Source: a virus | Length of the DNA stretch: 24,827 bases | Direction: 5' to 3' (one strand) | IMG/VR virus record: IMGVR_UViG_3300031631_000023 | Location: 1 to 24,827 of that record | Part shown: positions 7,076 to 12,955 of the stretch, piece after piece | Layout: each line of letters starts with the position of its first letter | Numbering within the stretch: position 1 is the stretch's first letter | Translations under genes and position numbers: made by a program | The notes under the pieces: generated by a model | Seen by the model: only the letters and a program-made list of their open reading frames with translations | Told to the model about the DNA's origin: nothing | Databases searched by the model: none

Positions 7076-7209
7076 CGCTTCCCCCTCAAACAAGCCACTC
7101 CACGCGGCGGTTTCGATTCCTGCGCCCTGGCCAACTGCCGGCGCTCCTGCTCTATCGCCAGCTCGCGGCGCTGCTCTTCGATGGTCATGGGTTTGCGGTC
7201 GTTGTTCAT
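7072..7209 (-). CDS. 45-aa basic helical protein
   Basis: A short gene (MNNDRKPMTIEEQRRELAIE... ending LRGKR) whose middle is a charged amphipathic helix rich in E, R and Q, followed by a basic tail. Its ATG overlaps the stop of the upstream gene (ATGA at 7206-7209) with GAGG upstream, and its stop overlaps the ATG of the zinc-ribbon gene (7072-7075). It fills what would otherwise be a 130-bp hole in a tightly coupled operon, the main argument that it is real. It may bind nucleic acid or a partner protein; no family recognised. Confidence 0.6.
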   Translation of the reverse strand: MNNDRKPMTIEEQRRELAIEQERRQLARAQESKPPRGVACLRGKR

Positions 7210-7508
7210 TTGGACGCCTCAAGGGCGGTGAAGGTGTCGGAGTCTTTCCACGCCTGCTCGAACCCGACTTCTGGGGAGTAGTGGCAGGATGAAATACCGT
7301 CCGACATGCCACCAGACCAGCCCTCGCCGTATGCCTCCTCGACAAGCGCGGTCAGCACTTTGATCCGCGCGTATGCGGCGTCGAGGGCGGCGGCGTGGTC
7401 GCGCTCGATCATCGCGATCGCAGCGAGGTTCATTTTGCCAACCTGCGCGACCCGTAGGGCTACACCGTCGAGTGTGGCCTGTAGCCTGTCCTCTGTCTCG
7501 TTGCTCAT
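7206..7508 (-). CDS. Hypothetical helical protein (100 aa)
   Basis: Not recognised. Residues 1-60 are predominantly helical with heptad-like spacing (TEDRLQATLDGVALRVAQVGKMN, then IERDHAAALDAAYARIKVLTALVEEAY), suggesting a coiled coil. The last 40 residues are more varied, with a glycine-rich turn and a single Cys. It starts in a 4-bp overlap with the upstream gene and ends in a 4-bp overlap with the 45-aa gene. Its place just downstream of the helicase suggests an accessory replication or host-interaction role, which is only inference. Confidence 0.68.
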   Translation of the reverse strand: MSNETEDRLQATLDGVALRVAQVGKMNLAAIAMIERDHAAALDAAYARIKVLTALVEEAYGEGWSGGMSDGISSCHYSPEVGFEQAWKDSDTFTALEASK

Positions 7509-7813
7509 GGTCTTGCCTCAGTGTGAGTTGTGGTGGCTCGCGGCACCCACGTGCCGTCCTTAATCAATTCGCGAGCATGAGTCCTCAGTAGCAGGTTTGC
7601 GTCGCGTATTGGGCGACCGCCAACGCTGACCCAATCTCGCTCCGTCCAGTGCGCTACGAACTCGCGCAGCGCCTTGTCTGTGTAGCGCAGGCTCGCCGCG
7701 TACCGGTGCAGGTCGGCGAACGTCGGTGGCCAGTCCGCGAGGTCTGCCCACATGTACTCCCCGCCATTGCGCGGGATGTGCGGGCGCTCGCTGAGTTGAT
7801 GTTGGCTATCCAT
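7505..7813 (-). CDS. Hypothetical protein after the helicase (102 aa)
   Basis: Not recognised. After a short polar N-terminus it has aromatic and acidic residues (WADLADWPPTFADLHRYAASLRY), then helices and a basic C-terminal third. The domain resembles a small helical replication accessory protein in composition only. The start overlaps the helicase gene by 8 bp and the stop overlaps the next start by 4 bp, so it is in the helicase message. The cluster of tryptophans (W23, W28, W56, W61) hints at a protein- or nucleotide-binding surface. Confidence 0.68.
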   Translation of the reverse strand: MDSQHQLSERPHIPRNGGEYMWADLADWPPTFADLHRYAASLRYTDKALREFVAHWTERDWVSVGGRPIRDANLLLRTHARELIKDGTWVPRATTTHTEARP

Positions 7814-9128
7814 GGCTCACCCACTGGTTTGTTGTTTTGTCGCGGAACGTCTGGGTCGGCCCGTCCCACTCAAGGTCGATCGTCCCACACGTGCCTTGGC
7901 GGTTCTTGCCAACGATCAGTTCTGTTGCGTTCGGGTCCGCGTCTGGCCGGTCTTGGTACGCCGCTTCGCGGTACAGGAACGCGATGATATCGGCGTCTTG
8001 CTCGATCTGCCCCGACTCGCGCAGGTCTGACATGTTCGGGCGCCGGTCCGCCCGCTTGTCGCACTCGCGGTTGAGCTGCGCGAGGGCGATGACGCAGACG
8101 CGCAGCTCCTTCGCGAGCGCCTTGAGCCCACGCGAGACCTCAGCCACCTCGGCTTCCCGGTTCGTCTGCCGCCCGTCAGCGCGCACGAGTTGCAGGTAGT
8201 CGACAATGACCACGCTGATTCCGTGTTCGGCCTTCGCCGCCGCCGCCGCCGCCCGTATCTGACCGATCTTCAGCGCTGGCCGGTCGTCGATGTGCAACTT
8301 GATGCCGCGCATGTCTTCGACAGCTTGGATCATCCGCGCATCCTGTGCGTCCGAAAACTGCGCTCGGTCGATCCGTTGCGCCGGTACGCGGGATGTTGAC
8401 GCGAGGTGACGTTGGCCCAACTCGGCAGTGCCCATCTCCAGCGAGAAAAACAGCGCCGTGTTGGTTTTGCCTGTCGCGCCGTCGACTGAGGATCCAACAT
8501 CGGCGGCGAGTTGCAGTGAGAGCGCGGACTTCCCCATCCGAGGGCGGGCGCCGATGATGATCAACCGAGGCTGGCGAATGCCGCCTAGTTTTTCGTTCCA
8601 GCCACGCAGTGATGTTTGGATTCCCGGCGTCACCCCTTCGGCCCGCGCCTTCTGTGCGGTGATGAGCGCCGCCTCTGCCGCCTCCGCAATCGTCACGGTC
8701 GCGCCGTTGCCCCGCCCGCCCTCGCTAAGGGCTGTAGCGGCCTCAGCGATAGCTGAGAGGGCCGCTGCGTCGTCGTCAGCCTCCAGCGCGGCAATGGCGC
8801 CACTAGCAGCCGCGTGTGCCCGTCTCCGTCTGGCGAGCGCCGTCACCGTCTCGCAGTGGTGGCGGATCGAGTAGCTGGTGCATCCGTCGCCCTCCAACTG
8901 AATGAGCGCCTTGAGGCGTCCTTCTTTGGATCCCATCGACGTGTGGACCGTTACCGGCGTCACCGGCGAGCCGGCTTGGCTCAACTTCAGGATGGCGCCG
9001 AACATGTCGCGCAGTTCGGGGTGGTAGATGTCGCTCGGGTCGATCGGTGGGATCGAGATCTTGCGGCGGTAGCCGATGTAGTAGCCGACGATTGCGCGCT
9101 CGGATGTCTCGTTGAAAAATACGTTCAT
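7806..9128 (-). CDS. dnaB: Replicative DNA helicase (DnaB family)
   Basis: A hexameric 5'-3' helicase that unwinds phage DNA at the replication fork. The 440-aa length and domain order match DnaB: a helical N-terminal domain (residues 1-130), a linker helix, then a RecA-fold ATPase with Walker A GARPRMGKS at 193-201, SLEM at 229-232, Walker B VVIVDYLQL at 306-314, AQLNRE at 350-355 and the arginine-finger/loop KNRQG at 408-412. The linker segment PGIQTSLRGWNEKLGG (168-183) is also typical. The gene starts in a 4-bp overlap with the HNH gene, with GGAG upstream. With the upstream initiator it parallels the O-P arrangement of lambdoid phages, except that P is a loader and this is the helicase itself. 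Confidence 0.95.
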   Translation of the reverse strand: MNVFFNETSERAIVGYYIGYRRKISIPPIDPSDIYHPELRDMFGAILKLSQAGSPVTPVTVHTSMGSKEGRLKALIQLEGDGCTSYSIRHHCETVTALARRRRAHAAASGAIAALEADDDAAALSAIAEAATALSEGGRGNGATVTIAEAAEAALITAQKARAEGVTPGIQTSLRGWNEKLGGIRQPRLIIIGARPRMGKSALSLQLAADVGSSVDGATGKTNTALFFSLEMGTAELGQRHLASTSRVPAQRIDRAQFSDAQDARMIQAVEDMRGIKLHIDDRPALKIGQIRAAAAAAKAEHGISVVIVDYLQLVRADGRQTNREAEVAEVSRGLKALAKELRVCVIALAQLNRECDKRADRRPNMSDLRESGQIEQDADIIAFLYREAAYQDRPDADPNATELIVGKNRQGTCGTIDLEWDGPTQTFRDKTTNQWVSHG

Positions 9129-9604
9129 GCTGTTGCTCCGTCGTACACGGTTGGCGTGTTGCTCAAATGCCAGCGTCTATGGTGCGACTTGCACAGCGCT
9201 CTGACGCTCATCCAGTCGCACTCCCGGTATGAGTCATGGTGCCACTCGTGCCGGCCGTGGCATGTTTCGTCTCGCTCTGAGCATGGGTGTTTTGCTGCGG
9301 GCAGTATTTTTCCAGCCTTAACGGCATGGCCAATGATGTTCCCCACGCGCAACTTCCATGGGTGCTTGTTGTAGCGCCTCATGACGCGAGCGGATTCGGC
9401 GGCCCTCCCGATCTCTGTGGCCAGTCGCGGGTCTCTGTATGACTTCATAATCGCCCTGCCCTTGGTGGTCGCCCTATACCGTCTTTGATTTTCGGCCCAG
9501 CAAGTTTTACACCACGCCTGCAATCCGTCTTTCGTGGTTTTGTTGTTGTAGAATTTGTCGTGTGGCTGACTTTCTCCACACTTCGTACATCGCTTCAAGC
9601 GCAT
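9125..9604 (-). CDS. HNH-type zinc endonuclease-like protein
   Basis: A likely HNH/endonuclease VII-like nuclease, to be taken cautiously. The N-terminus has two CxxC pairs (C6/C9 and C32/C35) separated by a DKFYNNKTTKDGLQAWC-type segment that is common in phage HNH proteins. The C-terminal half has C108, C115, then HEWHHDSY (119-126), C138 and SHHRRWH (140-146), an HNH-like set of histidines and cysteines. The ATG at 9602-9604 has GGAG 7 bases upstream; an ATG at 9625, overlapping the initiator stop by 4 bp, would add 7 residues. It lies between initiator and helicase genes, where it may resolve or nick replication intermediates or be a mobile insertion. Confidence 0.75.
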   Translation of the reverse strand: MRLKRCTKCGESQPHDKFYNNKTTKDGLQAWCKTCWAENQRRYRATTKGRAIMKSYRDPRLATEIGRAAESARVMRRYNKHPWKLRVGNIIGHAVKAGKILPAAKHPCSERDETCHGRHEWHHDSYRECDWMSVRALCKSHHRRWHLSNTPTVYDGATA

Positions 9605-9621
9605 GATATTGCTCCATAATG

Positions 9622-10452
9622 TCATTCTGGGAACTGCTCTCTTCTACGTCTCTCTCCGGGCGGCGACGTGTCCCCGTAGTTCCCGCTCTCAACCTTCGCC
9701 GCGTTGGTCGGGTTGCACAGCCAAACGAGGCTTGCCTTCCATTGGCGATCATTCTCCCCGCGAAGGTGCGCGCCTCGTGATGCGGCCTTGAATAATCCAT
9801 CCCAGTCGTAGCCCGAGCCGTTGGCCTTGATTGCTTTGGCGACTGTCTTGGTGATGGCTGGTGAAGGCATGCCGTCTGCGTCGGTGTTGATTTTTGGCAT
9901 CTTCGCCGGGACGCATGTGGCTAGGTAGGCACTGACTACGGCAACAACGGCCTTGTTGGCTTTCTCCTTCGGTGCTGCTTTAGGCGAAGCCGGTGCAAGG
10001 GTTAGTTGTTCAATGGATCTGTTAGTTGTCTGTTCTTGGATCTGTTCTTGGTGGGACACCTCGCCACCACCCGTGGGACGCCTCACCACCACCCGTGGGA
10101 CGCCTCGCCTCATGGGGTAGGACTTCTCGCCACCACCGTGGGACACCTCACCACCACCGTGGGACATATCGTCAAAACGCTTGAAGTTAAGCGTGTATAG
10201 GCTTGAAGTCTGGCCCTTTGCGTCGCCTTCACGAAAGCGATCTGTGATGGTGATAAGTCCTTTTCGGGCAAGACTGTTGAGTGCGCGGCTGACCGTCTTG
10301 CGGCACGATCCAAGCATGTCGGCGATGGTCCGTTGTGACGGGTAACACGTGTCTCGCTTGTCGGCGTGGAGCGCGAGCACGAGTAGCACGCCCTTCTCGG
10401 TGACGGTGACGCCGGGGTCTTTGATGATGCGATCAGGGAGGGCACCAAACAT
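9622..10452 (-). CDS. Replication initiator (lambda O-like, winged helix)
   Basis: The predicted origin-binding protein. Residues 18-90 form a winged helix (TEKGVLLVLALHADK, then YPSQRTIADMLGSCRKTVSRALNSLARKGLITITDR). Residues 94-134 are a low-complexity linker encoded by the iterons. The C-terminal motif, YDWDGLFKAASRGAHL (215-230) with WKASLVWLCNPTNAAKV (238-254) and SGNY (256-259), matches the conserved tail of phage replication proteins that recruit the helicase machinery. This domain order, with repeats between the two halves, is that of lambda O. The start has GGAGGG upstream. It should bind the iterons and load the DnaB-type helicase encoded two genes downstream. Confidence 0.85.
   Translation of the reverse strand: MFGALPDRIIKDPGVTVTEKGVLLVLALHADKRDTCYPSQRTIADMLGSCRKTVSRALNSLARKGLITITDRFREGDAKGQTSSLYTLNFKRFDDMSHGGGEVSHGGGEKSYPMRRGVPRVVVRRPTGGGEVSHQEQIQEQTTNRSIEQLTLAPASPKAAPKEKANKAVVAVVSAYLATCVPAKMPKINTDADGMPSPAITKTVAKAIKANGSGYDWDGLFKAASRGAHLRGENDRQWKASLVWLCNPTNAAKVESGNYGDTSPPGERRRREQFPE
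10051..10171. repeat. Iteron array within the initiator gene (probable origin)
   Basis: Five tandem units plus a partial sixth, with consensus GTGGGACRCCTCRCCACCAC and one or two extra C. Units begin at 10051, 10073, 10095, 10117, 10138 and 10159, with periods 22, 22, 22, 21 and 21. Because 22 is not a multiple of three, the same DNA is read in different frames, so conservation is at DNA level rather than protein level. A T-rich stretch (about 10008-10050) with a tandem TCTGTTCTTGG lies on one side, and an inverted repeat ACGCTT-6-AAGCGT (10177-10194) on the other. In lambda the origin iterons also lie inside gene O. Confidence 0.75.
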
Positions 10453-10455
10453 CGA

Positions 10456-10698
10456 TCAACCCTCCAGCTCGGAGATCATGACTGCGATGGTTTGGAACCA
10501 GCGTAAATGGGCGTTCCACAACGTATCGTCGACGTGGTCTTGCGGGTGGCTGTCAATATCGCGCGCCAGCCGTTTAAGTTGCTTTCGGATCGCTGGCGAG
10601 TGTTCGTCTGCCAAGTCCCAAATGAGTAGGATTGATTCGATCTGGTAATGAAACGCCAGCGCGTTCTCAATGCCGGTAACATGATCTCTCGTTGTCAT
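10456..10698 (-). CDS. Small helical protein upstream of the initiator (80 aa)
   Basis: Not recognised. It is almost entirely helical, with an amphipathic segment (ALAFHYQIESILLIWDLADEH, 13-33) and conserved-looking aromatic residues near the C-terminus (WNAHLRWFQTIAVMI). It starts at the ATG at 10696-10698, 12 bases after the end of a long leader stem; a GTG at 10705-10707 would add three residues. The ribosome site is weak (GGGTGGATA). It is the first gene behind the strong internal promoter and structured leader, three bases ahead of the initiator gene, so it may regulate replication. That is inference from position. Confidence 0.65.
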   Translation of the reverse strand: MTTRDHVTGIENALAFHYQIESILLIWDLADEHSPAIRKQLKRLARDIDSHPQDHVDDTLWNAHLRWFQTIAVMISELEG

Positions 10699-10709
10699 TG
10701 TATCCACCC

Positions 10710-10792
10710 TTGAACGCTGCCCAACACGCGCAGCAAACGCGAGTGAAGAGCGACTCGGGACCTTTCGGTCACATGTGTTGAGCAGCGTTCAA
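10710..10792 (-). ncRNA. Structured leader RNA with three-way junction fold
   Basis: In the leftward transcript TTGAACGCTGCTCAACAC (10792-10775) pairs along its whole length with GTGTTGGGCAGCGTTCAA (10727-10710): 18 bp with a single G-U pair. On the opposite strand that position would be a C-A mismatch, pointing to function in this transcript. Inside are a GACC-GAAA-GGTC hairpin with a GNRA tetraloop (10770-10759) and a CGAGT-8-ACTCG hairpin (10757-10740), giving a three-way junction. The stem ends 11 bases before the ATG of the 80-aa gene. It lies about 60 bases downstream of the promoter's start. No known RNA family is recognised; it could act as a cis-regulator or be a small RNA. Confidence 0.6.
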
Positions 10793-10857
10793 AAGTGAAT
10801 CGTTGCCCTTCTAGGTCCCCGTTTGCTGACAGGGAGCGCTCCATTGAGCACGCGAGA

Positions 10858-10887
10858 ATCATACGCACAGATGGCGCGGGGGGTCAA
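10858..10887 (-). promoter_or_regulatory. Strong sigma70-type promoter for the replication genes
   Basis: TTGACC (10882-10887, minus strand) and TATGAT (10858-10863) are separated by 18 bases, close to consensus. Transcription would start near 10850, leaving a leader of about 150 bases that contains the three-way-junction structure before the first gene. The -35 box lies just before the stop of the upstream gene. This allows the replication genes to be expressed independently of the small-gene block upstream. Confidence 0.65.
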
Positions 10888-10890
10888 GAT

Positions 10891-11106
10891 CTAGAGGATG
10901 ATGCAGGGCGTCTTGCCGGTCATGGTGTCGGCGGTGAACCAGTTGCTCTCCGAGTGCTTGATGATTGTGTACGCTTTCACGTCGACGTGGCGACCAAGAT
11001 CGACGTGCTCGTAATGCACCCAGCCGGTCAGCCGGATAACATGCGTCTCCGGCGGCAACTCTTGGAGGGCTGCGATTAGTTCGGCTACTGTTGTTGGTTT
11101 GCTCAT
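10891..11106 (-). CDS. Hypothetical protein (71 aa)
   Basis: Not recognised. The N-terminus (SKPTTVAELIAALQELPPETHVIRL) is a helix followed by a strand, a layout common in small phage proteins; later it has alternating strands (VDVKAYTIIKH, NWFTADTMTG). The ATG at 11104-11106 has GGAG seven bases upstream and overlaps the previous stop by 4 bp. A longer frame to 11364 is rejected because its extra part is arginine-rich shadow sequence opposite two better genes. It is the last gene before the internal promoter. Confidence 0.7.
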   Translation of the reverse strand: MSKPTTVAELIAALQELPPETHVIRLTGWVHYEHVDLGRHVDVKAYTIIKHSESNWFTADTMTGKTPCIIL

Positions 11107-11303
11107 GATTCTCCATTGGATTCGATGCCCAGGATTCGGTCGATCTCGGCGTACAGCGTCCGGGTCCCCACAATGCGCTCGTCGACGGTGAGGTCGGGCT
11201 TGAGCAGCAGGTCGGAGGCCCGCTGCAGCGTCGCTAGGTGCGCGGATTTTTCGGCGTTGAGTTCGGTGTGAAGCTGCTCGTTCTCTTGGTCTTGGTCGCT
11301 CAT
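11103..11303 (-). CDS. Small coiled-coil protein (66 aa)
   Basis: Not recognised. Residues 1-45 are a charged helix (SDQDQENEQLHTELNAEKSAHLATLQRASDLL) with leucines at heptad-like spacing, so it probably forms a coiled coil or oligomerises. It overlaps both neighbours by 4 bp. Its start carries the junction sequence GACCAATGA shared with three other genes in this arm. Confidence 0.68.
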   Translation of the reverse strand: MSDQDQENEQLHTELNAEKSAHLATLQRASDLLLKPDLTVDERIVGTRTLYAEIDRILGIESNGES

Positions 11304-11881
11304 TGGTCATCCTTCGCGAGCTCGTGGACTCGCCTGACATCGGCGACGAATAGCGCCACCTCATCCGTGCCTAGGTGCATTTGCGGTATCATCGCAATCG
11401 GATCTTGGTCCGGGCCGCCGTGCTGCCACGATAGTGTGGCGCTCATGCCGTGCATCACGCCGCGCACATACCCGCCCGCGTATCCGCTGAGTATCGACGG
11501 CTCGCAGTCCGGCCACACGGCGGCAACAGCGGCCTCGATCCGGTCTCGACGCGCCCGCTCTTTCGCCGCGGCCAACAGGTCGACAGTGTGTGGCAGGACG
11601 GTTATCGCGAATGCGCCGCTCCCCTTCTCGCACGGCCTGTGTAGCGTCCACGTCCCGTCGCCGTCGTTGGTCGGGATCTTGCGGGCGTAGGTCTCGCGCC
11701 GCTCGGTCCATGCGAGCCCGCGCCACCAGGTATCGGCGTACGTGTCCGAGTCGCAGATGTAGAGGCAATCCAGCCACTCGATAACTGCCGCGCGTGCGTC
11801 ATCCTCGGCGATGGCGTGGCCTCGCAGCACCACCTCGTCCGTCACTGGGTGGCCTAGGTCGTCGGTTAGCTCCACGATCAT
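11300..11881 (-). CDS. Hypothetical protein (193 aa)
   Basis: Not recognised. The protein is acidic, with aromatic clusters near the N-terminus (WLDCLYICDSDTYADTWWRGLAW) and a central helix (DLLAAAKERARRDRIEAAVAAVW). No membrane segment and no catalytic motif I can name. It ends in DDQ just before the next start, and its own ATG overlaps the stop of the upstream gene (4 bp). It is the largest of the small early unknowns and the best candidate in this block for a host-takeover or anti-defence function, by position only. Confidence 0.7.
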   Translation of the reverse strand: MIVELTDDLGHPVTDEVVLRGHAIAEDDARAAVIEWLDCLYICDSDTYADTWWRGLAWTERRETYARKIPTNDGDGTWTLHRPCEKGSGAFAITVLPHTVDLLAAAKERARRDRIEAAVAAVWPDCEPSILSGYAGGYVRGVMHGMSATLSWQHGGPDQDPIAMIPQMHLGTDEVALFVADVRRVHELAKDDQ

Positions 11882-12126
11882 TGGTCACCCGCCAGCATGT
11901 CGAACGCGCCGTCAACCACGGCGTCAGACACCTCGTCGATATCGCCCAGGCGGGTCGCTGTGACGCCCTCGGCGGTGAGGACGAATCGCCAACGACTGTT
12001 AGCGGCGTCGTCGTGCGCACAGACCGTCAGCGGAGCGTCAACGCGCTCATGGAAGTCCCACGCGGCGCACGCGACCCGTTGCGCCTCGGCTTGGCTTGTG
12101 GCGTTGATTATGGTGATGGTGATCAT
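11878..12126 (-). CDS. Hypothetical protein (82 aa)
   Basis: Not recognised. It begins with a beta strand (MITITIINATS) then a helix (QAEAQRVACAAWDFH), then strands (LTVCAHD, WRFVLTAEGVTATRL) and a C-terminal helix, a ferredoxin-like or ACT-like alternation; this is a guess from pattern alone. The ATG at 12124-12126 has GGGGACC upstream. A longer frame to 12267 has proline- and arginine-rich extra residues and would overlap the next gene. It ends GDQ within a GACCAATGA junction. Confidence 0.65.
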   Translation of the reverse strand: MITITIINATSQAEAQRVACAAWDFHERVDAPLTVCAHDDAANSRWRFVLTAEGVTATRLGDIDEVSDAVVDGAFDMLAGDQ

Positions 12127-12137
12127 TTGGTCCCCTG

Positions 12138-12320
12138 TTATGCGTTGAGTTTGGGCAGGCCGCATGCCTCGCGGGCGTCCTCCCACGTGTGGCCTGGGTC
12201 GGGTACGTGGGCCAGGGCAGGATCGCCGCCCACATCCGCGCGGACAATCCACCCCTGCGGCGCCCACATGATGTCCGTGGTGCTGTCACCGAACCTGTTC
12301 CACTTCGTCTCGTCATTCAT
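12138..12320 (-). CDS. Hypothetical protein (60 aa)
   Basis: Not recognised. A tryptophan-rich small domain (W7, W19, W24, W46) with a strand-turn-strand start and a C-terminal helix (TWEDAREACGLPKL). It has a GGAGACGAC ribosome site. Its 5' leader is a diverged copy of the leader of the next gene upstream (12407-12586), and a terminator-like hairpin separates the two. Confidence 0.68.
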   Translation of the reverse strand: MNDETKWNRFGDSTTDIMWAPQGWIVRADVGGDPALAHVPDPGHTWEDAREACGLPKLNA

Positions 12321-12356
12321 TTGTCGTCTCCGGTGCAGTCGTCTCTCACCCAGAAA

Positions 12357-12383
12357 CCCGCCACGAACTGAATCGTTGGCGGG
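12357..12383 (-). terminator. Leftward terminator or attenuator
   Basis: On the minus strand CCCGCCA (12383-12377) pairs with TGGCGGG (12363-12357), extended by three more pairs after a one-base bulge, and is followed directly by TTTCT. It stands 24 bases past the stop of the first leftward gene (12407-12586). The short U-run suggests a leaky terminator that would give that gene higher expression than the rest of the arm. Confidence 0.5.
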
Positions 12384-12406
12384 CGTTTGGGGTTGGAGTG
12401 GTGGGG

Positions 12407-12586
12407 TTACTTGCCGTACTTAACCCAGCGGCCGGCGGCGCGGATGGCCCCTGTCGATGTGGTGTAGTGGCGACTCGGTTTGTGGTGACATGGGGCGTTT
12501 GTGCCGTCGCTGTGAACGTTGCAGAAGATTACACAACCGCCCGCGGTGATGGTTGCGCTTCGGTTGTTGTCGGTGATGGTGGTCAT
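12407..12586 (-). CDS. First leftward early protein, small (59 aa)
   Basis: Not recognised. It starts MTTITDNNRS, followed by strands (SATITAGGCVIFCNVH) and a basic C-terminal half (HHKPSRHYTTSTGAIRAAGRWVKYGK). Two cysteines and several histidines in the middle could bind a metal but form no clear motif. The ATG at 12584-12586 has GGAGAGAG upstream. It is the first gene of the leftward arm, directly behind the early promoter, the place where phages often keep regulators or host-takeover proteins. Confidence 0.68.
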   Translation of the reverse strand: MTTITDNNRSATITAGGCVIFCNVHSDGTNAPCHHKPSRHYTTSTGAIRAAGRWVKYGK

Positions 12587-12621
12587 TTGCTCTCTCCGGT
12601 GTAGTTCCTCTCTGCCCCCGA

Positions 12622-12650
12622 ACGATAGACACCCCGGCACACCGTGTCAA
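12622..12650 (-). promoter_or_regulatory. Leftward early promoter (pL-like)
   Basis: A perfect -35 TTGACA (12645-12650, minus strand) and -10 TATCGT (12622-12627) with a 17-base spacer. Transcription should start near 12615, about 30 bases before the ATG of the first leftward gene. An 8-bp palindrome AACCGGTT (12649-12656) touches the -35 box, and two further dyads lie between it and the rightward promoter, suitable for repressor control. Confidence 0.7.
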
Positions 12651-12660
12651 CCGGTTTCGT

Positions 12661-12694
12661 GAACTTAGTTCTACGACGCATGAGAACAAAGTAC
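12661..12694. promoter_or_regulatory. Candidate operator pair in the divergent control region
   Basis: GAACTTAGTTC (12661-12671) is a perfect odd dyad (GAACT-T-AGTTC). GAACAAAGTAC (12684-12694) is a similar imperfect dyad, its centre 23 bp away, about two helical turns. Both lie between the -35 boxes of the two divergent promoters, where the HTH protein encoded at 12734 could bind to switch transcription. Binding is inferred. Confidence 0.45.
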
Positions 12695-12698
12695 GCGC

Positions 12699-12727
12699 TT
12701 GTGGTTTACCCCAGACTCGCGTACGGT
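12699..12727 (+). promoter_or_regulatory. Rightward promoter of the repressor gene (leaderless)
   Basis: TTGTGG (12699-12704) and TACGGT (12722-12727) are 17 bases apart. The -10 box ends six bases before the ATG of the HTH gene at 12734, so transcription would begin at or within a base or two of that ATG. No Shine-Dalgarno is present between them. Both boxes are imperfect, so this is a medium-confidence call. Confidence 0.5.
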
Positions 12728-12733
12728 GCCCAC

Positions 12734-12955
12734 ATGAACAAACGAAAAACATGGGCAGAAGAACTCGACGAATGGCTGACGACGGCACCGTGCACCGCTA
12801 CGGCGTTCGCGCTGTCGCTCGGGTTCTCCAAGCAGCATCTCAGCATGTTGCGGGGTGGCAGTCGTAAACCGTCTGATGAGCGCATGGACGCGATCCAGAA
12901 GGCCACCAAGGGCAAGGTCAAGGCTCGTTGTCGTGCTTGTGGGAGGCGGTCATGA
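12734..12955 (+). CDS. Cro/CI-like HTH transcriptional regulator (73 aa)
   Basis: A small helix-turn-helix protein that probably binds the dyads in the divergent control region. Residues 21-41 (TATAFALSLGFSKQHLSMLRG) form the HTH, followed by the GSRKPSDERMDAIQKATKG helix that is common in Cro-like proteins; the basic C-terminus contains CRACGRR. At 73 aa there is room only for a DNA-binding domain, so it is Cro-sized rather than a full CI with a cleavable domain. The ATG has no ribosome site and coincides with the predicted transcription start, which suggests leaderless translation. An upstream frame to 12644 would cross the promoter and is rejected. Confidence 0.78.
   Translation: MNKRKTWAEELDEWLTTAPCTATAFALSLGFSKQHLSMLRGGSRKPSDERMDAIQKATKGKVKARCRACGRRS

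Noticed and set aside
10051-10171. CRISPR array
   Set aside because: Units of 21-22 bp are directly adjacent with no spacers and lie inside a gene, so they are tandem iterons.
10710-10792. Hammerhead-type ribozyme, because the fold is a three-way junction
   Set aside because: The conserved CUGAUGA core is missing and the GAAA lies in a hairpin loop rather than in the junction.
10795-11079. 94-codon plus-strand frame over the internal promoter and leader
   Set aside because: Opposite a good small gene and the TTGACC/TATGAT promoter; no ribosome site or family.
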